DNA from: Marinomonas pollencensis
GTDB taxonomy: Bacteria; Pseudomonadota; Gammaproteobacteria; Pseudomonadales; Marinomonadaceae
Assembly: GCF_003387375.1 (NCBI RefSeq)
Contig: NZ_QUNG01000007.1
Coordinates: forward strand, 124,001 to 188,000
Direction: 5' to 3'
DNA length: 64,000 nucleotides
The translations under genes were made by a program, and so were the position numbers. This document shows, in pieces, positions 7,778 to 17,147 of the stretch; the stretch's first letter is position 1, and each line of letters opens with the position of its first letter. The notes beneath the pieces are model-generated. The model was not told the origin of the DNA and searched no databases. It saw only the letters and a program-made list of their open reading frames with translations.

Positions 7778-10036
7778 ATGAGTTTCGAGGTCGATGAAGA
7801 AATTCTGCAGGATTTTTTGGTAGAAGCTGGTGAATTACTTGAACAGCTTTCCGAACAATTAGTAGATCTAGAGCAAAACCCAGATGATAAGCAGCTTCTT
7901 AATGCTATTTTTCGCGGTTTTCACACGGTTAAAGGTGGTGCTGGTTTTCTCCAGTTAACCGCTCTAGTGGATTGCTGTCATTACGCTGAAAGTGTGTTTG
8001 ATATCTTGCGTAACGGTCAGCGTACAATCGATTCAGAGTTAATGGATGTTGTGTTACAAGCTCTCGATGCAGTAAACGAGATGTTTGAAACGGTGCGTTC
8101 AGGTGGTGAACCAGAACCTGCTGCTGCGGATTTAATCAATGCATTAAAGGCGTACTCTATACCGCCAAGTGACGATGACATTGACGCTGTGGATACGAAT
8201 GTTAGTGAAGTCCCTGAGGAAGCGGTGGTGGTGCCAAGTCATGCTGCAGACGAGGATGAGGCTGCGGAACATGAGGATATTTCGGATGATGAGTTTGAAT
8301 CTTTACTTGATGCGCTAGGTAGCAACACGGATGCAGAAACAGTTGCAGAACCGTCTGCCGACTCTGATGAAATTACCGAAGACGAATTTGATGCCTTACT
8401 CGATCAACTTCATGGTTCAAGTGCGCCAGGTATTGCGGCAGAAACGCCGGCTACAGAGGCGCCTGTAGATGAAGCATCAGGCTCTGATGAGATCACTGAA
8501 GATGAGTTTGAAAAGCTGCTTGATCAACTGCATGGCGGTAAAGCGCCTGGACAAGCTGAAGGTGCTGAAGATAGCGTTTCTGCTGAGCCAGAAAAAGCCA
8601 ACCTTGAGCAGCCAAATGAATCTCCAAGTGAGCCTGAAGGGGATTTAATCACAGAGGATGAATTTGAGTCTTTGTTAGATTCTTTGCATGGTAAAGGTCA
8701 GGCTCCTAAAGCGAAAGTCGACACCAGTAAACCGGAAGCGGCTGAGAAAAAAACGGAAAAAGTGACGGCTCCCAAAGCGCCGCCAGAGCAAAAGCAAAAC
8801 CCTAAACCAAGTGCGGATAAAAAACGTGCTGAGCCGACGAAAGAGAAAGCGGCCAATGCGCCGGTAACTCAAGAGGCGACAGTGCGTGTTGATACTAAGC
8901 GCCTTGATGACATCATGAATATGGTGGGGGAACTGGTTTTAGTTCGTAACCGTTTAGTGCGTTTAGGCTTGCAAAGCGAAGACGAATCCATGGGTAAAGC
9001 CGTTGCTAACTTAGATGTAGTAACGGGCGATCTGCAAAATGCGGTTATGAAAACGCGTATGCAGCCGATCAAAAAAGTATTTGGTAAGTTCCCTAGGGTG
9101 GTTCGAGACCTTGCCAGAAACTTGAAAAAAGAAGTAAATCTTGAGCTTCGCGGTGAAGATACGGATTTGGATAAAAACCTAGTGGAAGCGCTTGCTGACC
9201 CACTAGTGCATTTGGTTCGAAACTCTGTTGATCATGGCGTTGAAATGCCGGATGTGCGTGAGGCAAATGGTAAGCCAAGAGTCGGTCATGTTGTGCTTTC
9301 TGCCGAGCAAGAAGGGGATCATATACTCTTGTCCATCGACGATGATGGCGCAGGAATGGACCCTGATGTGCTGCGTAGGAAAGCGGTCGAGAAAGGCCTG
9401 ATGGATATGGATGCAGCGGAGCGTTTGTCGGATGATGAAGCGTTTAACTTGATCTTTGCACCTGGTTTCTCGACAAAAACAGAAATTACTGATGTATCAG
9501 GCCGTGGTGTAGGAATGGACGTTGTTAAAACGAAAATTTCTCAGCTAAACGGAACCTTGCATATTCAGTCTGTATTAGGCCAAGGCTCGCGTTTTATTAT
9601 TAAAGTGCCTTTGACTTTGGCGATTATGCCAACCTTGATGGTGACCTTATCTGATCAGGCGTTTGCTTTCCCATTAGTGAGTGTTAATGAGATTTTCCAT
9701 TTAGACTTACAGAAAACCAATGTGGTTGATGGTCAGAAAGTCGTCGTGATACGAGGCAAGACATTGCCTATATTCCACCTAAAAAGCTGGCTGATCAAAG
9801 GCGAAAGTGATCAAACTGAGCCGAAAGAAGCCCATGTAGTTGTGGTGCAAGTGGGCACCAGTGAAGTGGGGTTTGTGGTCGATCAGCTAGTCGGTCAAGA
9901 AGAAGTGGTTATCAAGCCATTAGGCAAAATGCTACAGGGAACAGTAGGCATGGCTGGGGCAACCATTACGGGTGATGGTCGTATCGCATTAATTCTCGAT
10001 GTGCCGAGCATGATCAAGAGCTATGCATCAAGGTAG
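7778..10036 (+). CDS. cheA: Chemotaxis histidine kinase CheA
   Basis: CheA is the kinase of the chemosensory array; it phosphorylates CheY and CheB. The N-terminal HPt domain carries the phosphorylated His49 (GFHTVKGGAG). Residues 165-305 contain four copies of an acidic motif, ITEDEFxxLLDxLHG (about 168-182, 199-213, 239-253, 291-305). Then follow a Lys/Pro-rich linker (305-365), the dimerization domain, the ATPase domain with N-box RNSVDHG (about 481-487) and G-boxes DDGAGMD and GRGVGMD, and the C-terminal CheW-like domain. The repeat region lies where polar CheA proteins carry the segment that binds ParP. It has 752 residues. Confidence 0.97.
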   Translation: MSFEVDEEILQDFLVEAGELLEQLSEQLVDLEQNPDDKQLLNAIFRGFHTVKGGAGFLQLTALVDCCHYAESVFDILRNGQRTIDSELMDVVLQALDAVNEMFETVRSGGEPEPAAADLINALKAYSIPPSDDDIDAVDTNVSEVPEEAVVVPSHAADEDEAAEHEDISDDEFESLLDALGSNTDAETVAEPSADSDEITEDEFDALLDQLHGSSAPGIAAETPATEAPVDEASGSDEITEDEFEKLLDQLHGGKAPGQAEGAEDSVSAEPEKANLEQPNESPSEPEGDLITEDEFESLLDSLHGKGQAPKAKVDTSKPEAAEKKTEKVTAPKAPPEQKQNPKPSADKKRAEPTKEKAANAPVTQEATVRVDTKRLDDIMNMVGELVLVRNRLVRLGLQSEDESMGKAVANLDVVTGDLQNAVMKTRMQPIKKVFGKFPRVVRDLARNLKKEVNLELRGEDTDLDKNLVEALADPLVHLVRNSVDHGVEMPDVREANGKPRVGHVVLSAEQEGDHILLSIDDDGAGMDPDVLRRKAVEKGLMDMDAAERLSDDEAFNLIFAPGFSTKTEITDVSGRGVGMDVVKTKISQLNGTLHIQSVLGQGSRFIIKVPLTLAIMPTLMVTLSDQAFAFPLVSVNEIFHLDLQKTNVVDGQKVVVIRGKTLPIFHLKSWLIKGESDQTEPKEAHVVVVQVGTSEVGFVVDQLVGQEEVVIKPLGKMLQGTVGMAGATITGDGRIALILDVPSMIKSYASR
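8278..8695 (+). repeat. Four degenerate copies of an acidic motif within cheA
   Basis: The translated motif (I)TEDEFxxLLDxLHG occurs four times between the HPt domain and the kinase core, with spacings of roughly 31, 40 and 52 residues. Copy 1 (ISDDEFESLLDALGS) is the most divergent. The repeats are conserved as protein but differ in codon use, so they are old or selected rather than a recent DNA expansion. Their likely role as short docking helices for ParP or for clustering is inferred from position. Confidence 0.8.
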
Positions 10037-10065
10037 ATAAGATATTTATTTAGGGGTAGCGTTAT

Positions 10066-11130
10066 ATGCCGGTTAAGGTTCTGGTCGTAGATGACTCAGG
10101 TTTTTTTAGACGTCGTCTTGTAGAGATTTTTGAGGCCGACCCTAGGCTGACGGTTGTGGGCACAGCAAACAATGGTCGCGAAGCGGTAGATAAAGTGCAG
10201 TCTTTATCGCCAGATGTTGTCACTATGGATTATGAAATGCCGATTTTAGATGGCATTTCAGCAGTGACGAATATCATGAAGTTAAAACCCACGCCGGTTT
10301 TGATGTTTTCGTCACTGACCCACGAAGGGGCGAAAGTGACATTAGATGCATTAGAAGCTGGTGCGGTAGATTTCATGCCGAAAAACTTCGAGGATATTTC
10401 TCGGGATTCAGCTGTGGTAAAGCGTACTTTAGTGGAGCGAGTGCTTGCGGTTGCACGCACTCGACTTACTGGAAGTCGTGCACCTCTGCAAAGTTTGGCG
10501 CCCAAAGTTGCACCCAAGCCGATTGTGACGGAGCGTGGCGTTATTATTCCACGCTCAAGAAAGCGGGTTAGTTTAGTGGCGATAGGTACCTCAACAGGGG
10601 GGCCTATGGCATTGCAAATGGTACTCAGTAAGTTGCCTAAAGGGTTTAATGCGCCCTTGGTCATAGTGCAGCATATGCCTGCGGCTTTTACCGGGGCGTT
10701 TGCCGAGCGATTGAATAACATTTGCCAAATCACAGTGAAAGAGGCGCAAGACGGTGATCGCCTATTGCCCGGTGTCGCTTTGTTAGCCCCAGGTGGCAAG
10801 CAAATGATGGTAGACCCTCGCAACGGTGGTTGCGTGCGTATACTAGAAGGAGATGAGCGTCTTAATTACAAGCCATCAGTGGATGTGACATTTGGTTCTG
10901 CCTCAAAATGTTATCCAGGCAAAGTGCTTTCTGTGATTATGACTGGAATGGGGGTGGATGGCCGTGAAGGAGCTCGAATGTTGAAAAACTCAGGTTCAAC
11001 TGTGTGGGTTCAAAGTGAAGCCTCTTGTGTTATTTATGGCATGCCAATGGCGGTTGAAAAAGCCAACCTCGCCGATGATGTAATCGATCTTAATCATATT
11101 GGTGAACGCATTGCTCGTGAGGTTTCTTAG
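10066..11130 (+). CDS. cheB: Chemotaxis protein-glutamate methylesterase CheB
   Basis: CheB removes methyl groups from chemoreceptor glutamates, giving adaptation. The N-terminal receiver domain has the acidic pair VVDDS and phosphoacceptor Asp55 (VTMDYEMP). The C-terminal methylesterase domain shows the catalytic Ser176 in GTSTGG, His203 in VQHMPAAFTGAFAERL, and the Asp in MTGMGVDGREGA. It is 354 residues long, normal for the family. Its stop TAG overlaps the GTG start of motC by one base, so the two are translated together. No cheR is nearby. Confidence 0.96.
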   Translation: MPVKVLVVDDSGFFRRRLVEIFEADPRLTVVGTANNGREAVDKVQSLSPDVVTMDYEMPILDGISAVTNIMKLKPTPVLMFSSLTHEGAKVTLDALEAGAVDFMPKNFEDISRDSAVVKRTLVERVLAVARTRLTGSRAPLQSLAPKVAPKPIVTERGVIIPRSRKRVSLVAIGTSTGGPMALQMVLSKLPKGFNAPLVIVQHMPAAFTGAFAERLNNICQITVKEAQDGDRLLPGVALLAPGGKQMMVDPRNGGCVRILEGDERLNYKPSVDVTFGSASKCYPGKVLSVIMTGMGVDGREGARMLKNSGSTVWVQSEASCVIYGMPMAVEKANLADDVIDLNHIGERIAREVS

Positions 11131-11867
11131 TGGATTTTGTTACCTTAGCAGGGTTGTTGCTCGCTTTTAGTTCGGTCTTTTTAGCGAACTGGCTTGGCGG
11201 AGGAGAAATCATTCTCCTCCTTAACTTGCCGTCGGCTATTATTGTTATCGTCGGAAGTGTTGGCGCCACCTTAATGCAAAGTAGCATACAGGATGCTTTA
11301 CGAGCCTTTTATTTGGCGAAATGGAGTTTATTTCCACCCACTTATGATTTTTCTTTTGCTCGAACCTTTCTTATCGATTTAGCGCAAAAAGCCCGCCGAA
11401 CTTCCCTGTTTTCATTAGAGTCTGATATTGCTAACTTTTCTAATCCATTTGCTGCGCGTGCTTTGCAAATGGCGATAGACGGCACAGATCCAGAGTTATT
11501 AGCGGATCGTTTGCACGATGAAGCCAACCGTATTCATGATAAACGTATGGCCAGTGTGCGTTTTTTAGAATCTATAGGTGGTTACGCTCCAACCCTAGGG
11601 ATTATGGGTTCTGTGCTTGGCTTAATACAGGCTATGGCTAACCTAGACAGCCCTTCAGCCTTGGGTCATGGTATTGCCGTGGCGTTTGTATCAACCTTGT
11701 ATGGCCAAGGTTTTGCAAACCTGGTGATGTTTCCGATCGCTAAAAAATTGTCTTCTTATGTTGATCAAGAGTTGCTTTACCACCAATTAATTATTGATGG
11801 CGTGCATGGCATTGCAACGGGCAAACATCCACAACGTTTAGACATAGAGTTAAACAGTTATGAGTGA
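11130..11867 (+). CDS. motC: Flagellar stator protein MotC (MotA family)
   Basis: This is a four-helix MotA-family stator subunit that forms the ion-driven torque unit with the next gene's product. Helices are visible near residues 3-22 and 31-50, with a pair near 145-205 (GYAPTLGIMGSVLGLIQAM, then VSTLYGQGFANLVMFP). At 245 residues and placed between cheB and a motB-like gene, it matches Pseudomonas MotC. The GTG start overlaps the cheB stop. It overlaps motD by 8 bases. A main motAB pair may exist elsewhere. Confidence 0.92.
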   Translation: MDFVTLAGLLLAFSSVFLANWLGGGEIILLLNLPSAIIVIVGSVGATLMQSSIQDALRAFYLAKWSLFPPTYDFSFARTFLIDLAQKARRTSLFSLESDIANFSNPFAARALQMAIDGTDPELLADRLHDEANRIHDKRMASVRFLESIGGYAPTLGIMGSVLGLIQAMANLDSPSALGHGIAVAFVSTLYGQGFANLVMFPIAKKLSSYVDQELLYHQLIIDGVHGIATGKHPQRLDIELNSYE

Positions 11868-12708
11868 TGACGGCGCTCATTCCTCTCGTCGTCGCCGCGT
11901 GCGTAAAAAGCAAGCGGGGGATAGTGCGCAAGGAAAAGACCGCTGGATTCTGTCGTACGCAGATTTTATCACGCTGTTGTTTGCCTTTTTTGTGGCTTTA
12001 TATTCGATTTCTTTAAAAACTCAAGGTAATGATCGGCGCTTGACCGAAACCTTGACGGGTGTGTTTGATGCTGTCCAAAAATCGGTAAAACCAATTAATG
12101 TCGGACAACCTATTATTGGTGAGCCAAAAGACCAGGATGCAGTAGACGCACAAACGATACCTTCAAATCCACCTAATATGGAAACGAAAACCCCCGATCC
12201 TATTCCTGAGAGCGGACTTCCACAGCCTACTATATATGATGTATTGGATCGTGTGATAAGCAGTGAGTTTCAATCACTGCAGCGCTCAGGTCAAATCTCC
12301 ATTACCGACTCACCTCAATGGGTGAACTTAGAGTTAAAGTCGGCGTTGTTATTTGGTGAGGGTGAATACCAACTGACCAACGAGGCGGTCGCGTTATTAA
12401 TCGTGATCAGTAATATTTTAAAAAGCTATCCAGCTCCGATTCTGGTTGATGGCAATACCGATGACCTAGCAGTTACTTCAGCGCGCCTCATCTCAAATTG
12501 GCATTTATCGAGTTTAAGGGCTTCCTCCGTCGTTGAAGAACTGGTTTATCGAGGGGTAGACCCGAAACTCATTGCGCCGATCGGCTTTTCCAGTGAGCAC
12601 CCCAAGGTGCGCAACACTAATGCTGACGCGCGCCAGCAAAATCGACGAGTGGTGCTTAGAATTAGTAAAACGCAAGCGGCAAATCTATATGATTACTTGT
12701 TTAAGTAG
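11860..12708 (+). CDS. motD: Flagellar stator protein MotD (MotB family)
   Basis: MotD anchors the stator to peptidoglycan. A basic N-terminal tail precedes the single transmembrane helix SYADFITLLFAFFVALYSIS (residues 32-51), where Asp35 is the ion-carrying residue. A plug or linker region (about 55-130) leads to an OmpA-like peptidoglycan-binding domain with VDGNTDDL and ARQQNRRVVL near the end. It is 282 residues long and overlaps motC. Conversion into a sodium or a proton motor cannot be decided from these residues alone. Confidence 0.92.
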   Translation: MSDDGAHSSRRRRVRKKQAGDSAQGKDRWILSYADFITLLFAFFVALYSISLKTQGNDRRLTETLTGVFDAVQKSVKPINVGQPIIGEPKDQDAVDAQTIPSNPPNMETKTPDPIPESGLPQPTIYDVLDRVISSEFQSLQRSGQISITDSPQWVNLELKSALLFGEGEYQLTNEAVALLIVISNILKSYPAPILVDGNTDDLAVTSARLISNWHLSSLRASSVVEELVYRGVDPKLIAPIGFSSEHPKVRNTNADARQQNRRVVLRISKTQAANLYDYLFK

Positions 12709-12777
12709 TCATTTACTGTATATGATTGCAATGAAATGGTAAGCAAAATAACAGCATAGGATCTCAGGGGACTCAGA

Positions 12778-13551
12778 GTGCACATTTGGGCAGTGGCAAA
12801 TCAAAAAGGAGGAGTGGGAAAAACAACGACGGTGGTTTCCTTAGCTGGTTTATTGGCAGATGCTGGAAATAGAGTATTAATGATTGATTTGGACCCACAT
12901 GGTTCACTTACCAGTTATTTTCGCTTTGATCCAGACTCCATAGAACACAGTGCCTACGACCTTTTTCAGGTGAATGGAAAAATACCGGAGAGCCTACCAG
13001 GTCAGCTTATATTAGAAACTGGCCACCCCAATTTATCCTTGTTACCAGCATCGACAGCTCTAGCAACACTTGAGCGTCATGCACAAGCACAGGGTGGTAT
13101 GGGGCTTGTTGTGTCGAAGACCTTGGCTATTTTATGGGATGACTATGATTATGTTTTAATTGATAGTCCACCGGTGCTAGGGGTATTGATGATTAATGCG
13201 CTGGCGGCTTGTCAGAAGCTGGTGATACCGGTACAAACCGAGTTCTTAGCGATTAAAGGTTTGGAGCGGATGGTGCGCACTTTAACAATGATCAATCGTG
13301 CACGTAAGCGACCAGTGCCTTATATAATAGTACCGACTTTGTTTGATCGAAGAACTCAAGCGTCGAATAAGAGCCTACGCAGTTTAAAAGACAGCTATGA
13401 TGAATTAGTCTGGCACTCTGTTATTCCAGTGGACACCAAATTGAGAGACGCAAGCACGGCTGGTGTGGCACCATCGGCATTAGATGCTAATGCTCGAGGT
13501 GTTAAAGCATACGAGAGTCTAATGAGCTCTTTACTGAATCCAGCGGATTAG
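12778..13551 (+). CDS. parC: ParA-like ATPase ParC for polar chemosensory array positioning
   Basis: This is a ParA/MinD-fold ATPase. The deviant Walker A motif is NQKGGVGKTTT (residues 8-18), the Walker A' region MIDLDPHGSLT, and Walker B VLIDSPPVLG. The gene starts with GTG after an AGGGG ribosome binding site. Position after motCD and before a CheW-like gene and cheW matches the ParC/ParP system known from Vibrio and Pseudomonas, which recruits chemosensory arrays to the pole. It lacks the N-terminal DQAxGLR-type segment of FlhG/FleN, so it is not a displaced fleN. It has 257 residues. Confidence 0.88.
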   Translation: MHIWAVANQKGGVGKTTTVVSLAGLLADAGNRVLMIDLDPHGSLTSYFRFDPDSIEHSAYDLFQVNGKIPESLPGQLILETGHPNLSLLPASTALATLERHAQAQGGMGLVVSKTLAILWDDYDYVLIDSPPVLGVLMINALAACQKLVIPVQTEFLAIKGLERMVRTLTMINRARKRPVPYIIVPTLFDRRTQASNKSLRSLKDSYDELVWHSVIPVDTKLRDASTAGVAPSALDANARGVKAYESLMSSLLNPAD

Positions 13552-13560
13552 ATCAGGGTT

Positions 13561-14448
<888 letters not shown>

Positions 14449-14479
14449 CCCTGTATAAGTCGTTTGATGATCTTGAGGA

Positions 14480-14980
14480 ATGAGTGTGACAACAGCAGGC
14501 AGAGCACTAAAAGAGTCTAAACAAGCCGAAGACCCAATGCTTCAGTGGGTAACCTTTCGTTTGGAAAACGAGACCTACGGCATCAATGTAATGCAAGTTA
14601 AAGAGGTATTGCGTTATACCGAGATTGCTCCGGTTCCAGGTGCGCCGAGTTTTGTACTCGGGATAATCCACCTGCGAGGAACTGTCGTCACCGTGATGGA
14701 CACGTGCCAGCGCTTCGGTTTGCCATCTGGTGAGATTACCGATACGACTCGTATTATGATTTTAGAGGTGGACGGCCATATTATTGGGATTTTAGTGGAT
14801 GCTGTATCCGAAGTGGTTTACCTACGCCAATCGGAAATAGAAGTCACCCCGAATGTCGGCAACGACGACGCCTCAAAATTTATTCAAGGTGTATGCCATA
14901 AAAATGATACCCTGCTTATCTTAGTGGACCTGGATAAACTTCTCTCTGAAGATGAATGGTCTGAAATAGGCACAATGTAA
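14480..14980 (+). CDS. cheW: Chemotaxis coupling protein CheW
   Basis: CheW couples chemoreceptors to CheA. The sequence has a full CheW fold (about residues 20-160), with typical stretches WVTFRLENETYGINVMQVKE, VPGAPSFVLGIIHLRG, and ILVDLDKLLSEDEW at the end. It is 166 residues long. ATG at 14480 follows TTGAGGA closely. It completes the parC-parP-cheW block, consistent with arrays being assembled and localized from one operon. Confidence 0.95.
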   Translation: MSVTTAGRALKESKQAEDPMLQWVTFRLENETYGINVMQVKEVLRYTEIAPVPGAPSFVLGIIHLRGTVVTVMDTCQRFGLPSGEITDTTRIMILEVDGHIIGILVDAVSEVVYLRQSEIEVTPNVGNDDASKFIQGVCHKNDTLLILVDLDKLLSEDEWSEIGTM

Positions 14981-15001
14981 GGTCGAAGGCAGCAGTATAC
15001 A

Positions 15002-15406
15002 ATGGAATCTCAATGGTTATTTAACCTTCTACTCATTCTGCAGTTTGTGATGCTGATCGCATTGGCTGTATGGGCTATGCGCTTATCAAAACGCATAAAA
15101 CAGATGAAAGCTCAGCATCAGGATGAAAGTGTGAACCAAAAAAAGCAGGTGCAAGTGTTGGCGTCTGGTTCGATTGGTATGGGACGACGTTTGGTCGCCA
15201 TTGAGAAGAAATTGAATATGGCAGTAGAGCGTCAATCTGAGCTACTGTCGAAGGAAGGCAGTGTGTCTTATAACCGAGCAATGGAACTGCTAGAAATGGG
15301 GGCAACGGTAGATGATCTTGTCTCTAAGTGCGGTTTAATACGTGCTGAAGCAGAATTAATTAGCCTGCTGAAAAAAGAGTCTCGCCATAACTCTGACTAT
15401 CATTAA
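15002..15406 (+). CDS. DUF2802 membrane-anchored protein at end of chemotaxis operon
   Basis: This is a 134-residue protein with one N-terminal transmembrane helix (about residues 5-27, LFNLLLILQFVMLIALAVWA), a charged coiled-coil-like stretch (30-85) and a short C-terminal helical part (RAMELLEMGATVDDLVSKCG) typical of DUF2802. Genes of this family follow cheW in Pseudomonas flagellar loci. Its function is unknown; a link to the polar array or basal body is inferred from position only. The next gene is convergent, 20 bases away. Confidence 0.8.
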   Translation: MESQWLFNLLLILQFVMLIALAVWAMRLSKRIKQMKAQHQDESVNQKKQVQVLASGSIGMGRRLVAIEKKLNMAVERQSELLSKEGSVSYNRAMELLEMGATVDDLVSKCGLIRAEAELISLLKKESRHNSDYH

Positions 15407-15426
15407 ATGTTGCGCATAACGGTGAA

Positions 15427-15684
15427 TCATGGCTCTTGGGGCCAGTGATTTTTGATGTTATGAGCAAAAGCAATAATCTCAGCCACGGCTAAATAAAGTG
15501 CTTCTGGGATTTCTTCACCAAGTTCGAGTGTGCTCAACATCTCTACTAATTCTGGGCTTTGATGGAGCATAACATCATGCTCTTTAGCGACTTCCATAAT
15601 GCGCTCAGCTAAGTAGCCAGACCCTTTGGCAGCCACCGTTGGGGCTAATGTGTAATCGTATTTTAGTGCCACGGCCTTTTTCAT
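15427..15684 (-). CDS. FlhB C-terminal-domain homologue (FhlB/YscU-like small protein)
   Basis: This 85-residue protein corresponds to the cytoplasmic domain of FlhB after the autocleavage site. Compare KKAVALKYDYTLAPTVAAKG with VALKYDQDSGKAPVMLAKG in flhB, and LELGEEIPEALYLAVAEIIA with IGEEIPQGLFKAVAQLLA. It has no transmembrane part and no NPTH. The start overlaps the stop of the FliK-like gene (TGATG), so the two form a unit. Known proteins of this type (FhlB) can partly replace the cleaved FlhB domain. The exact role here is inferred. Confidence 0.82.
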   Translation of the reverse strand: MKKAVALKYDYTLAPTVAAKGSGYLAERIMEVAKEHDVMLHQSPELVEMLSTLELGEEIPEALYLAVAEIIAFAHNIKNHWPQEP

Positions 15685-17027
15685 CAGGTTCTCACATCGA
15701 TTAATGAAGTATTTGTTGGGCTTTGAGGTTTGTCTTCTTGCAGCTTACTTTGGAATGCTTCCAACCTTTGTACTTCAATGTCCTTATCGATCAATTGCTG
15801 TTTTAAAACGCCCATTTGTTGTTTGATCGCCGCGGTGGTGGCGGCGTCTTCAGCGGCAAATATAATACCGACTTTATTTTCTTGAATCCCCGCTCTGGCT
15901 TCAAAACGCCCAGTTTCTTCAAAATCAAAGTTAAGCTTTACCAACCAACGCCGTGCGTGGTCTTGGCTGCTATTATCGGCAGCGTCTTGATCTATTTGCA
16001 GCTGTACTAAACTCGTTTGCTGATTGTCTTTAATTGGCAGTTCTATGTGCAGAGGGAAATTCTGTGCGACATTTTGGCTTAAGTCAGAAAAATGACGCAA
16101 TTGGTTACTGGTGACTCTTTCAATGGCGCTTGCTACCTGCTCAGTGGGAAAATTTAAGGATCGTTGGGCTGGGTTATCCTTTGTGGCGTTGTCTAATCGC
16201 GTTAGATTCAATTTGAGGTCTGCACTTGGGTCTATGGTATTTTTTAACGAGGACTCGGCAAACTGCCCACTGTTTTGAATGGCATGTTTCATCGCATCCG
16301 AAGATTGGGTCAATTTCTCCAGCGCAGGTAAGCCTTGAATCAATTGAGCAAGGGCGCGTTTGCTTTGGGGGGACAAAGAAGCCGGCATGGCGCTGTTAAG
16401 TATTTCAAGTCGTTTGATTAATTGGCTCATTTCGCTACTGGACAATTGTTGTGGCAAACTTTGCTTTAACGCTTCAACAGGTAATGTTGAGGGGGACGCT
16501 AATTTGTTTGGAATCACTTGAAGTTGGTTCTGATTATCGAGCAGTACTCTAATGGTTTCGCCTTTTTTTAATGGGCTTTGGCTGGAGATCTGGAACTGTT
16601 GCTGGCCATCTGAAACCGTCGTTTGATAATGGCCATTGGCACCATGAGATGGGGTTAAAGCTGTGAGTGGAATAATCCGTGATGCGAGCCCCAAATGGGA
16701 GGTTACGGGAGGATTGTTAGCAAAGCTAAGGCTGGCTTGATGCTGTGCCGAAACGGATAATTTTGCCGTTTGCTGCCCATCTAATGGCACACTTGGGCCT
16801 GTGTTTATTAAGGTAAACGCGTGTTGATTGCTTGTTGCGCTAATTAGTTGTGCAGGTTTGCCTTGGAAGCTAAGGCTTTCGCTGCCTTGTATTTTGATCA
16901 AGCTAAGGTCTTTTATTAGCCGTATTTCGCTTTGTAATTGGCTGATCGTACCGGCTTGTGCCGGCACTGTAGTTGGTGCCTTGCTCGTTGTGACTGCTTG
17001 ATTGCTGCTTTTAATGTCTGAAATCAT
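15684..17027 (-). CDS. FliK-like hook-length control family protein
   Basis: The C-terminal part (about residues 320-435 of the longer form) is a flagellar hook-length control domain: PLHIELPIKDNQQTSLVQLQ, a Trp-Leu-Val-Lys-Leu beta strand, GRFEARAGIQENKVGIIFAA. The N-terminal two thirds are Gln/Ser/Thr-rich and low in complexity, as in FliK molecular rulers. The open frame extends to GTG at 17066, but ATG at 17027 (MISDIKSSNQAV) fits better and leaves room for a divergent promoter facing ccmA. It is paired with the FlhB-C protein. Whether it is the main FliK or a second one cannot be told from this window. Confidence 0.8.
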   Translation of the reverse strand: MISDIKSSNQAVTTSKAPTTVPAQAGTISQLQSEIRLIKDLSLIKIQGSESLSFQGKPAQLISATSNQHAFTLINTGPSVPLDGQQTAKLSVSAQHQASLSFANNPPVTSHLGLASRIIPLTALTPSHGANGHYQTTVSDGQQQFQISSQSPLKKGETIRVLLDNQNQLQVIPNKLASPSTLPVEALKQSLPQQLSSSEMSQLIKRLEILNSAMPASLSPQSKRALAQLIQGLPALEKLTQSSDAMKHAIQNSGQFAESSLKNTIDPSADLKLNLTRLDNATKDNPAQRSLNFPTEQVASAIERVTSNQLRHFSDLSQNVAQNFPLHIELPIKDNQQTSLVQLQIDQDAADNSSQDHARRWLVKLNFDFEETGRFEARAGIQENKVGIIFAAEDAATTAAIKQQMGVLKQQLIDKDIEVQRLEAFQSKLQEDKPQSPTNTSLIDVRT

Positions 17028-17147
17028 ACAGGCATTCCACTGGTTCGTTATTTTAAAACGTTTCACATATAATGAGTGCGCTCTAGTGTTGCTTTAAGGC
17101 AATCAAACAGCGCGTCTTTATTTTATCGGCTCACATGGACATATCTT

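Noticed and set aside
10230-10823. 197-codon minus-strand frame opposite cheB
   Set aside because: A long antisense shadow of cheB; composition mirrors cheB codons and no start signal is present.
12778-13551. Possibility that the ParA-like gene is a displaced fleN
   Set aside because: The position after motCD, the N-terminus MHIWAVANQKGGVGK and the parP partner all fit ParC, not FleN.
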